A DNA stretch of 51,678 bases. Source: Planctomycetota bacterium (GTDB lineage Bacteria; Planctomycetota; Uabimicrobiia; Uabimicrobiales; Uabimicrobiaceae). Numbering within the stretch: position 1 is the first letter of the stretch; each line of letters opens with the position of its first letter. The notes under the pieces are model-generated. The model ran no database searches. It was not told the DNA's origin and saw only the letters and a list, made by a program, of their open reading frames with translations. The stretch covers positions 1 through 51,678 of the forward strand of contig JAJDCR010000123.1 of assembly GCA_029260735.1 (NCBI GenBank). The letters run 5' to 3'. Below, one piece after another: positions 14,758-24,384 of this stretch. A program made the position numbers and the translations under genes.

Positions 14758-17700
14758 ATACAAAAACGCCTTCATAGTCTTTATAACCATTAAGAAAACC
14801 TCGCTTAAAGGAATGGTGACAACTGTTAGGTAAGCGAAGTATATATTCTCTTATAAAACGAATCACATCTTTGTTAGTGGCATATCCCCAAGATAAATCA
14901 TGGCCATATTTTTTGCCAAACTCACTAGCAATATCACAAAGAAACTCTTCCATTTGATATCGACCAGCAGCTCCGTAAACATCAACAAAACCTTGAATAA
15001 ATTGTTCTAGCTCAAAAGAAGGTTTTTTGAAAATATTGGAGCTAATAAAATGTCTAATTTCTTTACGAGAAGCAACCCCGCTTCTCAAAGCTTGGGCCGA
15101 TTTTTTTCCAAGATTGCGAGAGAAAACACTACCTCGTATTTCTATCTCGGCTTTGGTTGTAATATCTCCTGATGATGCTGTTAGAAAAAATCGTCCCGCT
15201 TTTTTTCCGGCTTCGTAGATTCCCTCTTTGCTAATAGTTCCCCCTTGGGCATTCCATTGGACAGAGCAGGAACACGATTTATTCTTGCTATCATAAGCTT
15301 TAATTGTAAACTTTTTCGTTTCTCCTGGAGATAAAGTGACTTGTTGGGGAAGAATCTCCAGTCGGCTAATGGTGCTTTCCTTGACTTTAATTTCAATCGA
15401 ATTAAAGGCGTCTTGGTGATAGACTTTTACAGAGTAAACCCCTGGTTGACTAGGAGCTACCCAAATATCATTTTTTCTTCCGGTAAAGCTACCTTCTGAT
15501 GCTCGATAGGTAAACTCCCATGCCCAGGTATAAACAGGAAGTCCGTTTCTAAAAAGAGAAGGATTTATTTTCACTTTATCACCGGGATTTACTTCTGTTT
15601 TTTCCACATTTATTTTTAGAGAATAGCCTTTTTTGGCTGTAGGTTCTTGCACAATGTTTTCTTTTTCCTGGATCGAAACAGGCACTTGCAAGAAAATATT
15701 ACTACCTTTCTCCACTACAGTGACAGAAAAATCTCCTTTTTTTCCTCCTGCCACAAATAGACCTTCTTGGTCTATGCTACCTCCTTTAGCGAACCAGACA
15801 AGATTTACAGGAATTGCGTTACGATGTTCGTCATAGGCAATAACTTCAAATTTTTGTTTTTCTCTCGGAGCAAGAACAATCTTCTCTGGAGTAATAACAA
15901 ACTCTTTCGGATCAAAGTTAGAAATACCGATTCTAGCATAACCTTTTAGGCCAGTTTTAACATCTCTAGCCTCAATAACAAAATCTTTTCCTGTGGTTTG
16001 ACCTGCTTGAAAAAGTCCATCCCGGTTGATATTACCAACTCGAGCATTCCACTGAACAGGAATTTCTTGTAGCTTATCTCCCTCTCTTTTTCCAAAAGCT
16101 TTGAATTGATATTGCTGATTTACTCGAAGAACAATGTTCTCTGGTTGAACAACGACTTGGGAGAAAGCTTGCAAAATAGAAATCTTTGCTGTTGCCGTTT
16201 TCTGACTGCTAGCTTCTCTTACTGTTACTTCAAAATCTCCAGGGATATCTTTGGCAATATAAAGTCCATTTTTATTTATATTGCCGCCGGTAGCTTGCCA
16301 ATTAACTTGAAGGTTAGATATCTCGCCTCCTTCTTTGTTAAAGGCTTTAACTTTAAACTCTTGTCTTTGCAGTGGTCCTATAGCTATTTGAGAAGGCTCT
16401 ATTTTTAAACTAGTTATTGCGATCGACTTAGGGACAATTTTAACCTTGGTTTTTAGAACTTGGTCTTGGTAATAGATGGTTACCTCATCTGTTCCTGCAC
16501 GATTAGGAGCCGTATAGTCTGTTTTCCGGAATGTTCCTAAAAGAGACTCACATTTTAAATCCCAGGGCCAAACCAATAGCTTTTTTGTGCCTCGTTGAAC
16601 TTCTAGCTTAAAACGTATTGTTTCGCCTGTCTCTACTACTGGATTTTCAGGGATTAGTTGGATCTTAATCAAAGCAGATTTTGCAATTTGAATCTTACTT
16701 TGAGCAACGGCCTTAGAGTTTTTACTTCGAACTTGGACTAAAAATTTTCCTGGCCCATTTCCCGCGGTATAAAGTCCTTCTTGATCTATTGTACCGCCTG
16801 AACATTCCCAAATCAATTCAGAAAAAACCTCTTTACCACTTTTGCTAAAGGCTCGTGCTTTAAAGGAATGCTTTTGTCCTTGTTTTAGAGTTATTTGCTG
16901 AGGAGAAATAAATATTTTGTAAACAGGGGGAGTGCTAACCTCAACAGAAATTTTTCGAGAGGCTTTCTTGTGCTTGATTATAATTGAATATGTCCCAGGT
17001 TTTTCTGGAGCAGTATAGGTATTATTGGTAAAACTTCCCCCATTTGTTTCAAAGTCGAACTCCCAAGGCCAAGTCCAAACTTCGAAGTTTCCCCTATACA
17101 ACTTAAAAAGAATTTCCTTTTTTTCATTGGGAGCCAAAACTAGGCGGCTGGGTTTCACTCTAATTTTATGATCGGCACCACTTTCTTTTGCTTCAATTTT
17201 AACAGAGATTTTCTGAGTTATTTTTGCCTTGGGTTCATGAGCAAGAACTTTGTATGAGCCCACTTTTTTACCCGCGGTGTATTTGCCCGAGGAGTCAATA
17301 ATTCCTCCTTGGGCTTTCCATAGTAGTTTTGTATTCTGTTTTTTTCCTTGGGTATCAAAAGCCTGAACCTGAAACTGAATACTCTCACCGGGCTCTAAAG
17401 TATAGGAGCTTTTTTCAGGCTCTAGTTTTACGATGGTGAAAGGAGGCGAAACAGAGTTTTCTGGCGAAATAACTTTTACAATCGCTTGAGCAACAGCTTT
17501 TGAGTGGCGAATTTTTATTTTGTAAGTGCCCGGAGTTTCGGGAGCTGTAAAAACGTTATCTTCAAGCTTTCCTTGATCGGCAAGATAACTAATATCCCAA
17601 GGCCAAGTCCAAACCTCATTTTCTCCTCTATATAAACGAGATTCAAAACGTATTTTTCCACCAGGTTTAACTTCGGCTTGAGCAGGTTTTATTACTAGAT

Positions 17701-19825
17701 GATAGAGAGTGTCTGACTGAATTTTTATCATTGCTTGGCTACGAATTTCAGACCCAATATGTTTAACTATAACTTGATAATCACCAGGAATTTCTCCGGC
17801 AATAAACTTACCTTGTTGATCAATAGTTCCTCCACTAGCTTCCCATGCTACCTCGGGAGAGTCAACTATCTTACCACTGGCATCGTAAGCATTTACGGTG
17901 AATTTTGTTTCCTTTGTAGAAAAAATGTTTACCTCTCCAGGATTAACTTCTAATCTCGTAATAGAGTAGCTAGGAACTTTAGGAGCAGTGATGGTAACCT
18001 TTGCTTGAGCTTGTTCTCCCAAAGAGCTAGCAACAGTAACTTGAAACTCTCCTTCTTTTTCTCCTGCGATAAACTCGCCTTTTTGATCGATTTCTCCTCC
18101 TGTCGCTGTCCATTGAAAACCAGTGGACAAAACATGTCCTTTTTCATCATAAACAAGGGCAGAGAAGAGAATCTTTTCTCCAGGAGCCAGAGTTTTCTCT
18201 TTAGGACTAATTGCTACATGGCTAATAGCTACTGCTTTAGCAATAACCTCCAGCTCCACTGTCGTCTGAATATCGCTCCCAACTAAACTTGCTGTTATAG
18301 AGACAGTTCCAGGTTGTTCTCCTGCCGTAAACTCTCCTGTCGGAGAAATTTTTCCTTTACTTGTTTTCCACTCTACTTGAGCAGAAAAAGTTTTTTTGTA
18401 CTGATCTAAAATAAGCGCTTGGAGTTGGATTTTTTCTCCAGGAGAAAGCTCTCTTTGTTTTGTTATAATCTGCAAGTTTTTCGCTTCTGGAGGTAAAGGA
18501 ATTATTCGGACTTGGGTTTGTCCTGTGATGTTTTTTGTGGTTTCATTTGCTGTAATCACAGCAAGCCCTGTTCGATTAGGAGAAGAGAAAACTCCCTGAG
18601 AATCAACTTGACCAATGTTACTTTGCCATTTTACAGAAATAGGCATAGGTTGATTTTCTTGGTCGTAGCCTAAAACTTTGAGTTGTATGCTTTCTCCTAG
18701 ATAAATTTCTTCCTGGGGAGAGGAAATGACAACTCGGGTAAGCACCTTGGGAATAGGAACGATTTGCAAAGAAATGCTTCCTACAATACGACCACTAGAA
18801 TCTCTGGCCTCAACAGAGTAAGTCCCTATTTTTTCTCCCGCTACATAGTTGCCTTCTTTATTTATTTGACCACCTTGGGCCAGCCAAAACACAGAATGAG
18901 GAAAAATTTTCCCGTACTGGTCAAAAGAACGAGTTTGAAGAAGAATAGATTGCCCTGGATAGAGAGTTTTTGTGGAAGATATTATCTCTATTTTTGTTAA
19001 CTGGGCAGGAGCAGGCTTAATTTCAATAGATATCGAAGCTGTAATTTGTCCACTAAAATCACTCGCTTCAATGAGGAATTGTCCCGCCTCTTCTCCTGCT
19101 GTAAAAACACCTTGAGAGGTAATAGTGCCTCCTTGGGCTTTCCACCTGATTTCTGTTAGGAAAACTTTCTCTCTTTGGTCATATCCTTGAGCTTGGAAAG
19201 TTATTTGTTCTCCTGGATATATACTCTTTTCAGAAGTAACAATATTTATGCGAGTGAGTTCAGATGGCAGGGTAATTTTGATAGATACGCTAGTTTTTAT
19301 TCCCCCTGGCCCCCAAGCAACAACATCATAGCTGCCTGGTTTATCTCCTGCGGTGAATTTTCCATCTGTCTCAATTTGGCCTCCTTTTGCTCCCCAAGCA
19401 GGAACAAAGGGCATTAATTCGCCAGACTTTCCGTACACCTTAGAAGTAAAGGTGCAAGACTGACCGACTTCAATCTCAATTTCTTTAGGGAGTACTTCGA
19501 TTTTAGCAACTTCGTCTTGTCCTTTTACAGTTATCATAGCAATGGCTTGGATTTTTTTATAGCGGACAAGTATTATGTAGGTTCCCGGCTCAGAAGGAGC
19601 ATTATAAACACTTCCAGAGATCGATCCTTCTTTTGCTGTAAACTGAAAATCCCAAGGTAGAACTTGCTGAACTTCTCCGTCTTTGACTAAGCCTACCATA
19701 AAGGGAATTTTTGCATCTGGCTCGACTACAGCTTCACGAGGACTAACTGAAATATAAGTTTGAGAATGGGCCGAGGTTAAAACCAGAATGAAAATTAAGC
19801 ACATTATCCTGGTAAAATTTTTCAT
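14720..19825 (-). CDS. Giant secreted protein with 18 Ig-like domains
   Basis: 1701 residues with an N-terminal signal peptide (MKNFTRIMCLIFILVLTSAHS). I count 18 beta-sandwich repeats of 80-95 residues, resembling bacterial Ig-like (Big) domains. Thirteen are type A, with PG(E/Q)xxxF near the front, W(x)AxGGxI(D/N)xxGxF in the middle and AGxxxGxFxVxA near the end. Five are type B (first repeat, and three regularly spaced in the centre plus one near the end), with a WPW(D/E) core and the ending TAPxxPGTY. The last 130 residues are an unrelated helical domain with several Trp, Cys and His (e.g. LPNSCHHSFKRGFLNGYKDY). No sortase motif or membrane anchor is seen. Likely a long periplasmic or surface rod; first gene of its operon, preceded by a strong promoter and GAGGGA ribosome site. 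Confidence 0.88.
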   Translation of the reverse strand: MKNFTRIMCLIFILVLTSAHSQTYISVSPREAVVEPDAKIPFMVGLVKDGEVQQVLPWDFQFTAKEGSISGSVYNAPSEPGTYIILVRYKKIQAIAMITVKGQDEVAKIEVLPKEIEIEVGQSCTFTSKVYGKSGELMPFVPAWGAKGGQIETDGKFTAGDKPGSYDVVAWGPGGIKTSVSIKITLPSELTRINIVTSEKSIYPGEQITFQAQGYDQREKVFLTEIRWKAQGGTITSQGVFTAGEEAGQFLIEASDFSGQITASISIEIKPAPAQLTKIEIISSTKTLYPGQSILLQTRSFDQYGKIFPHSVFWLAQGGQINKEGNYVAGEKIGTYSVEARDSSGRIVGSISLQIVPIPKVLTRVVISSPQEEIYLGESIQLKVLGYDQENQPMPISVKWQSNIGQVDSQGVFSSPNRTGLAVITANETTKNITGQTQVRIIPLPPEAKNLQIITKQRELSPGEKIQLQALILDQYKKTFSAQVEWKTSKGKISPTGEFTAGEQPGTVSITASLVGSDIQTTVELEVIAKAVAISHVAISPKEKTLAPGEKILFSALVYDEKGHVLSTGFQWTATGGEIDQKGEFIAGEKEGEFQVTVASSLGEQAQAKVTITAPKVPSYSITRLEVNPGEVNIFSTKETKFTVNAYDASGKIVDSPEVAWEASGGTIDQQGKFIAGEIPGDYQVIVKHIGSEIRSQAMIKIQSDTLYHLVIKPAQAEVKPGGKIRFESRLYRGENEVWTWPWDISYLADQGKLEDNVFTAPETPGTYKIKIRHSKAVAQAIVKVISPENSVSPPFTIVKLEPEKSSYTLEPGESIQFQVQAFDTQGKKQNTKLLWKAQGGIIDSSGKYTAGKKVGSYKVLAHEPKAKITQKISVKIEAKESGADHKIRVKPSRLVLAPNEKKEILFKLYRGNFEVWTWPWEFDFETNGGSFTNNTYTAPEKPGTYSIIIKHKKASRKISVEVSTPPVYKIFISPQQITLKQGQKHSFKARAFSKSGKEVFSELIWECSGGTIDQEGLYTAGNGPGKFLVQVRSKNSKAVAQSKIQIAKSALIKIQLIPENPVVETGETIRFKLEVQRGTKKLLVWPWDLKCESLLGTFRKTDYTAPNRAGTDEVTIYYQDQVLKTKVKIVPKSIAITSLKIEPSQIAIGPLQRQEFKVKAFNKEGGEISNLQVNWQATGGNINKNGLYIAKDIPGDFEVTVREASSQKTATAKISILQAFSQVVVQPENIVLRVNQQYQFKAFGKREGDKLQEIPVQWNARVGNINRDGLFQAGQTTGKDFVIEARDVKTGLKGYARIGISNFDPKEFVITPEKIVLAPREKQKFEVIAYDEHRNAIPVNLVWFAKGGSIDQEGLFVAGGKKGDFSVTVVEKGSNIFLQVPVSIQEKENIVQEPTAKKGYSLKINVEKTEVNPGDKVKINPSLFRNGLPVYTWAWEFTYRASEGSFTGRKNDIWVAPSQPGVYSVKVYHQDAFNSIEIKVKESTISRLEILPQQVTLSPGETKKFTIKAYDSKNKSCSCSVQWNAQGGTISKEGIYEAGKKAGRFFLTASSGDITTKAEIEIRGSVFSRNLGKKSAQALRSGVASRKEIRHFISSNIFKKPSFELEQFIQGFVDVYGAAGRYQMEEFLCDIASEFGKKYGHDLSWGYATNKDVIRFIREYILRLPNSCHHSFKRGFLNGYKDYEGVFVYEKIWRRVFEKK

Positions 19826-19891
19826 TATCTATCCCTCGATGTATTGCAATTTTGAAAGCTTTTTGAATTTGTGGTTTGTCTATGTAATAAA

Positions 19892-19920
19892 AGTATAGAG
19901 TATTTTTTGATTAGGGTCAA
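19892..19920 (-). promoter_or_regulatory. Sigma70-type promoter of the Ig-repeat operon
   Basis: Minus strand: TTGACC at 19920-19915, 17-nt spacer, TATACT at 19897-19892, about 65 nt before the ATG at 19825. The remainder of the 19826-20172 divergent gap is AT-rich with no gene and only weak short palindromes. Confidence 0.75.
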
Positions 19921-20172
19921 GAATATAGGTTACTTAAGCCGAAGGTAAGTAAAGAAAGCATTCTGAGGAAAGAAAGCAAAGACTTGTCTCTCAAGTCAAG
20001 AGATTACAATTTTCTTAGTTCTCATTTTCTTAATTTTTTTTCTCAAAAAATTTTTCTTCCTATGTTACTCTGTATTATTAGTACTTCTATATTTTGTTTT
20101 TTGTTGGAATTCTCCCGCGGATGATAGGAATAATTAATTTTTTTTACTTTTTTTACTTTGTAGGGTTTTTTA

Positions 20173-21282
20173 ATGGTTAAGATATTAATCGACGCAACTT
20201 GTGTCGAAAATATTCATTGTGGATATCGTATCTATGCGGAGAATCTTCTCTTTCACTTATTGCCCTTACTTCAAGGTCATCAAGTAGAAATTCTTTTGCA
20301 AGAAGAACTTTCTCCGGAAAGTTTTCTTAGACAAAATCTAAAAAAACACCCCGAGGTAAAAATATCTTTGATTTCTGTTCCCGTTTTAGGACCCAAGCGC
20401 GATTGGTGGGGATTTTCTAGAGGCCCACAAGAATTTGACATCTACCACTGTTTACATTCGAACCCTCTTCTTTTGAAAAATACTTGGATGGTTGCTACTT
20501 TGCACGACTTAACCGCATTAAGAGTAGATGACTATTTTGCGCAGGGGAAGATTTGGAAAAGAGCTTATTTGAAATATAATTACCGTTGGCTTTTACAACG
20601 GTGCCATAAGATAATCGCAGTCAGTCACTCCACTGCTAAGGATGCAAAAGAATTATTATCTTTACCCTCAGAAAAAATTTGTGTAATCCACGAAGCTGCT
20701 CAACCATTCCAAGTTTCCAATAAAAACGAGAGCATTCCTTGGGGGAATAAAAAGTTTTTTTTAACGATAGGAACTCGACCTCATAAAAACCTACGTCGTT
20801 TGCTGCTGGCCTTTCAGGATTTCCGCTCTAAATACCCTAACTTTTCTTTGGTTGTTGTCGGAGAAAAACCTAATTACTTAAGGCAAAAGGAAAACACTGA
20901 TCTTTTCTCTGAGGTACATTTTTGCTCTGGTTTATCAGAAGGTCAACTTTCTCTCTACTATCAAAGTTGCTGGGCTTTCTTGTATGTTTCGCTCTATGAA
21001 GGTTTTGGGTTGCCTCTTCTAGAAGCAATGGAAAGAGGAGCAGCGGTAATTTCTTCGCAAACTTCAAGTTTGCCAGAGGTGGCAGGAGAGGCTGCAATTT
21101 TAGTTGACCCGTACAGCACAATAGAAATAACCCAAGCGATGGAGACTATTTTATCACAAGATTGGCGAGAACATTTGATAAAAAAAGGTTATGAGCAAGC
21201 TCAGAGGTTTACCTGGGAGAAAACCGCCCAAGAAACTCTCCGAGTCTACCAAGAGTGTCCTGCTTTCAAGAAAGAAAACTAA
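20173..21282 (+). CDS. Glycosyltransferase family 4 (GT-B fold)
   Basis: 369 residues. The N-terminal half has the acceptor-side Rossmann start (VKILIDATCVENIHCG) and the YHCLHSNPLLL and ATLHDLTALR elements. The C-terminal half has the donor-side signature: FLTIGTRPHKNLRRLL, VVVGEK, and the E-x7-E type motif SLYEGFGLPLLEAM followed by SSLPEVAGEAAILVDP. Such enzymes move a sugar from a nucleotide-sugar to a glycan or lipid with retention of configuration; the substrate cannot be deduced. It is cytoplasmic or membrane-peripheral. The next gene starts immediately after its stop, so it heads a four-gene operon. The 20127-20172 leader is T-rich, with GTAGGG as ribosome site. Confidence 0.9.
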   Translation: MVKILIDATCVENIHCGYRIYAENLLFHLLPLLQGHQVEILLQEELSPESFLRQNLKKHPEVKISLISVPVLGPKRDWWGFSRGPQEFDIYHCLHSNPLLLKNTWMVATLHDLTALRVDDYFAQGKIWKRAYLKYNYRWLLQRCHKIIAVSHSTAKDAKELLSLPSEKICVIHEAAQPFQVSNKNESIPWGNKKFFLTIGTRPHKNLRRLLLAFQDFRSKYPNFSLVVVGEKPNYLRQKENTDLFSEVHFCSGLSEGQLSLYYQSCWAFLYVSLYEGFGLPLLEAMERGAAVISSQTSSLPEVAGEAAILVDPYSTIEITQAMETILSQDWREHLIKKGYEQAQRFTWEKTAQETLRVYQECPAFKKEN

Positions 21283-22431
21283 ATGGAAAAAATTTTTGAT
21301 GTTATTATTTTAGGTTTAGGAGCAATGGGAAGCTCCTGTGCTTATAATCTAAGTAAGAGAGGCTTAAAAGTTTTGGGGATAGAGCAATTCTCTCCTGTCC
21401 ACAGCTTAGGGTCTTCTCATGGACAAAGTCGTGTTATTCGAGAAGCCTACTTCGAGCACCCTCTCTACGTTCCTCTCGTTCAAAGATCCTATGAACTTTG
21501 GGAAGAGTTGGAGGAAAAGGCCCAAGAAAAGCTTCTTTGGAAAACAGGAGGCTTAATGATCGGTTCAGAGGGAAGTGCTGTCTTCCAAGGAGCTCTCAAA
21601 AGTGCTCTAGAACATAATTTGCCGTATAAAAAACTAAATAGCCAAGAGATCCGAGAAAGACTAGAAGTTTTACATGTCTCTGACGATATGGTTGCCATAC
21701 TTGAACCACGAGCAGGTTTTTTATGTCCCGAGAAATGTATGGAGAGTTTTCTTAATTTAGCTCAGAAGCAAGGAGCAGATTTACATTTCTCTGAAAAAGT
21801 TCTTTCTTGGCAAGCAGATTCCCAGGGAGTTTCGGTCGTCACTTCCCAGGGGGAGTATAAGGGGAAGAAAATAATTTTTTCTGCAGGTGCTTGGCTCAAT
21901 GAACTTGTTTCTGATTGTAATTTTCCTATTCAAGTGCATAGGCAAACTTTATTTTGGTTTACTCCTCAACAAAAAGCATCTTATTTTGCCTCTCCTAACT
22001 TTCCTATCTATATTTGCGAGTATGACTCGGGCAAATATTTTTATGGTTTTCCCGACTTAGGAGAAGGAGTCAAGGTCGCCTTTCATCATATAGGGCCGAA
22101 ATGTGAACCTGATCAAATAGATCGTGAAGTCAAGGAAGAAGAGGTAGAGGAAATGCGATCTGTCCTCCGAAGTTTTATGCCGGAGCTAAACGGCCCTTTG
22201 GCAAAAACATCTGTTTGTATGTATACAATGCTTCCAGATTCTCATTTTTTAATTGATTTTCATCCTCAACATTCCGAAAATGTTCTCATCTTAAGCCCTT
22301 GTTCGGGACATGGATTTAAGTTTGCCAGTGCCATTGGGGAAATCGCAAGTGACCTCATTGAAAAAAATAAATCACCTTTTGACATAGAGCTCTTTCGAGC
22401 TCAAAGATTTTTTAAGGAAACCACCTCTTGA
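21283..22431 (+). CDS. Monomeric sarcosine oxidase / N-methyltryptophan oxidase-like flavoenzyme
   Basis: A 382-residue FAD amine oxidase of the MSOX/SolA family, which demethylates N-methyl amino acids with release of formaldehyde and hydrogen peroxide. Motifs: IILGLGAMGSSCAYNLSKRG at the N-terminus, VLGIEQFSPVHSLGSSHGQS with RVIREAYFEHPLYVPL, the cysteine in KTSVCMYTMLPD which in MSOX forms the covalent FAD bond, and CSGHGFKFASAIGEIASDL near the end. The length agrees with the family. It begins directly at the previous gene's stop and overlaps the next gene by 4 nt (TTGA). The physiological substrate is not evident from the neighbours. Confidence 0.88.
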   Translation: MEKIFDVIILGLGAMGSSCAYNLSKRGLKVLGIEQFSPVHSLGSSHGQSRVIREAYFEHPLYVPLVQRSYELWEELEEKAQEKLLWKTGGLMIGSEGSAVFQGALKSALEHNLPYKKLNSQEIRERLEVLHVSDDMVAILEPRAGFLCPEKCMESFLNLAQKQGADLHFSEKVLSWQADSQGVSVVTSQGEYKGKKIIFSAGAWLNELVSDCNFPIQVHRQTLFWFTPQQKASYFASPNFPIYICEYDSGKYFYGFPDLGEGVKVAFHHIGPKCEPDQIDREVKEEEVEEMRSVLRSFMPELNGPLAKTSVCMYTMLPDSHFLIDFHPQHSENVLILSPCSGHGFKFASAIGEIASDLIEKNKSPFDIELFRAQRFFKETTS

Positions 22432-23087
22432 CCGACACAAATGCTCTTCAAGAAAACCGAGTAAATATTCTCTGGTTTACGCTTATGTTAATTGTTTATG
22501 TACTTTATATGTCTCTTCTTTCCCCAGACATTGGAGATGAGCTAATTAGAGACACAGGCTTTGTTTCCGTGCTTAACATATTGCTTATTTTGGTTGCTTT
22601 TATCTTTTCGATTAGTTTGCTTTTTAAAGCAGAAAATAGCTCTCTTAGAAAAACATTTATTGCTCTAACCTATGTTATTCTAATCTATGCAGCAAGAGAG
22701 GCTGATTTTCATCGCATATTCACAGATGAGCACACTACACGATGGAAATTTTATGTAAACAGTGAAATTCCCTTTGCCCAAAGAGGGATTGCTGGAAGTA
22801 TTATGATTGTTTTTTTCTTAGCAGCAGCCTACTTGGTCTGGAATCACTTTCTTGCTATTTGGAAAACTCTCCTCGAAAAAAATCCTATCACAATCGCTTT
22901 TTTTCTCTGGGGTATTACTCTTTTCTCATCCCAGGTTTGTGATAAAACAATACTAAACGATATCTATTATGGGCGTGTTTTAGAAGAGTTCTTAGAGTTT
23001 ACCGCAGCTGGTTATGCCATATTAGCTATCCACCAGTACAGTTGTCGAAACAAACAAAACGAAAAGACTTTAGACTATGGAGATTAG
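22428..23087 (+). CDS. Six-helix membrane protein of unknown function
   Basis: 219 residues, TTG start overlapping the stop of the oxidase gene (TTGA). About six membrane segments alternate with short loops; the third ends in an AAREADFHRIF motif, followed by a charged loop (TDEHTTRWKFYVNSEIPF), suggesting a conserved polar site at the membrane face. No signal peptide beyond the first helix. I do not recognise the function. Placement between an amine oxidase and an alpha/beta hydrolase, with overlaps on both sides, shows only tight co-expression. Confidence 0.8.
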   Translation: MTDTNALQENRVNILWFTLMLIVYVLYMSLLSPDIGDELIRDTGFVSVLNILLILVAFIFSISLLFKAENSSLRKTFIALTYVILIYAAREADFHRIFTDEHTTRWKFYVNSEIPFAQRGIAGSIMIVFFLAAAYLVWNHFLAIWKTLLEKNPITIAFFLWGITLFSSQVCDKTILNDIYYGRVLEEFLEFTAAGYAILAIHQYSCRNKQNEKTLDYGD

Positions 23088-23892
23088 AGAAGAAAAAAGC
23101 TCTCTAGGAATAAGCTACCGGGGTTTTCTCATCGAAAATCCTAATATAGTGTTTGTTCACGGAATCTTTGGTTCAGGAAGAAACTGGCAAAACTATCTAC
23201 GTTTTGTCGCAAAAGAATATAATTTACCAGCCCTTGCCCTCGACCAAAGAGGACATGGGCAAAGTGATTTTTTTTCTTCCCCTGCGACACTGCAAACCTT
23301 GGCTGATGATCTAATCCATTTTCTAAAAGAGAAAGTAAAGACTCCCGCTCTTTTAATAGGACATTCCTTAGGGGCGCGGGTTGTCATGAAAGTAGCAGCT
23401 CAATCTCCTGACCTCATTCGCTCTCTCATGATAGTCGATTCTAACCTAGAACCCATACCAACCCAAAGACTCTCCCCGCTTGACTGGATGAAATCCGTCC
23501 CTACCCCTATCAAAAATCGTTCTGCCGCCCGAGATCAACTAAAAACATTTTCCACTGACCCCATGATCGTCAATTTTCTCCTAACTAACCTCATAGAAAA
23601 AGAAAATGGATGGGAGTGGAGAATAGACCTAAACGGTTTGACGGAACTTCGAGAAAATCTCGCTCAAGTAAGTTTAGAACAAGACTGGGCGAAGATTTCT
23701 TCTCCAATACACCTAGTCAGAGGAGAGAAAAGCGAACATTTAACCGCTCTTCAAGCGAAAGAAATGATCGCCTCTGCTCGGGATATAAAGTTTTATGAGA
23801 TTCCAGAAGCTGGACATTGGTGTCATGCGGAGAATCCGGCAGAGTTCCAGAAAGCATTGAGGGAATTTTTGGATGGTGCTTCTTTGTTGTAG
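23077..23892 (+). CDS. Alpha/beta hydrolase (YbfF/ABHD11-like)
   Basis: 271 residues with the alpha/beta hydrolase layout: oxyanion motif FVHGIFGSGRNW, DQRGHGQSD, nucleophile elbow GHSLGARVVM (Ser), the acid-bearing strand around HLVRGEKSEHL and the catalytic His in EAGHWCHAENP. The arrangement is closest to small esterases of the YbfF/ABHD11 type; substrate unknown, probably an ester or thioester. No signal peptide, so cytoplasmic. The ATG overlaps the preceding gene by 11 nt, making it the last member of the operon. Confidence 0.85.
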   Translation: MEIREEKSSLGISYRGFLIENPNIVFVHGIFGSGRNWQNYLRFVAKEYNLPALALDQRGHGQSDFFSSPATLQTLADDLIHFLKEKVKTPALLIGHSLGARVVMKVAAQSPDLIRSLMIVDSNLEPIPTQRLSPLDWMKSVPTPIKNRSAARDQLKTFSTDPMIVNFLLTNLIEKENGWEWRIDLNGLTELRENLAQVSLEQDWAKISSPIHLVRGEKSEHLTALQAKEMIASARDIKFYEIPEAGHWCHAENPAEFQKALREFLDGASLL

Positions 23893-24109
23893 AGGTTGCC
23901 CAAAGGAACGAACAAACTTTTATAGCATTTATTTTTCTCTTTTTTTATTTGATATTCAAAATCTCTATTCTTTAGAATATTTCTGATCATTGTCTTTTTC
24001 ACTAAAACCTAGAGGCAAATATTTCTAAACACGTTGACGATTTTTCGTCTATTTGGTTCGGCTATTTTATAATGATTTCAAGTCTAAAGTATAAATACAA
24101 GATATGCTT

Positions 24110-24156
24110 AAAAGTAGCGCCAAAATAAATGGAGTATTTCCTTTTGGTACACTTTT
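24110..24156. promoter_or_regulatory. Imperfect inverted repeat upstream of the histidine kinase
   Basis: AAAAGT...CCAAAA (24110-24125) pairs with TTTTGG...ACTTTT (24142-24156). It lies within the gap 23893-24384, about 230 nt before the kinase start; the gap contains no gene I can support. It may be an operator or the terminator of the upstream operon. Confidence 0.4.
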
Positions 24157-24384
24157 AGCGTAGACAATATAGATACTTCATCTGAAAACACAAAAATTTA
24201 GAATTAATTAATTTCCTTGTGGTGTTTGGCTCTCAGAAATTAGTATAGTTAATTATGATTTGTCTTAAAAATGCATTTTTTTCAGCTCTCGTATGTAGGA
24301 ATTTACATCTATACCCATGGCTTGTTTTAGTAATGAAAACTCTAGTAAAAAACTGCCCATTTGTAGCTTTCAAGGAGGTATTAT

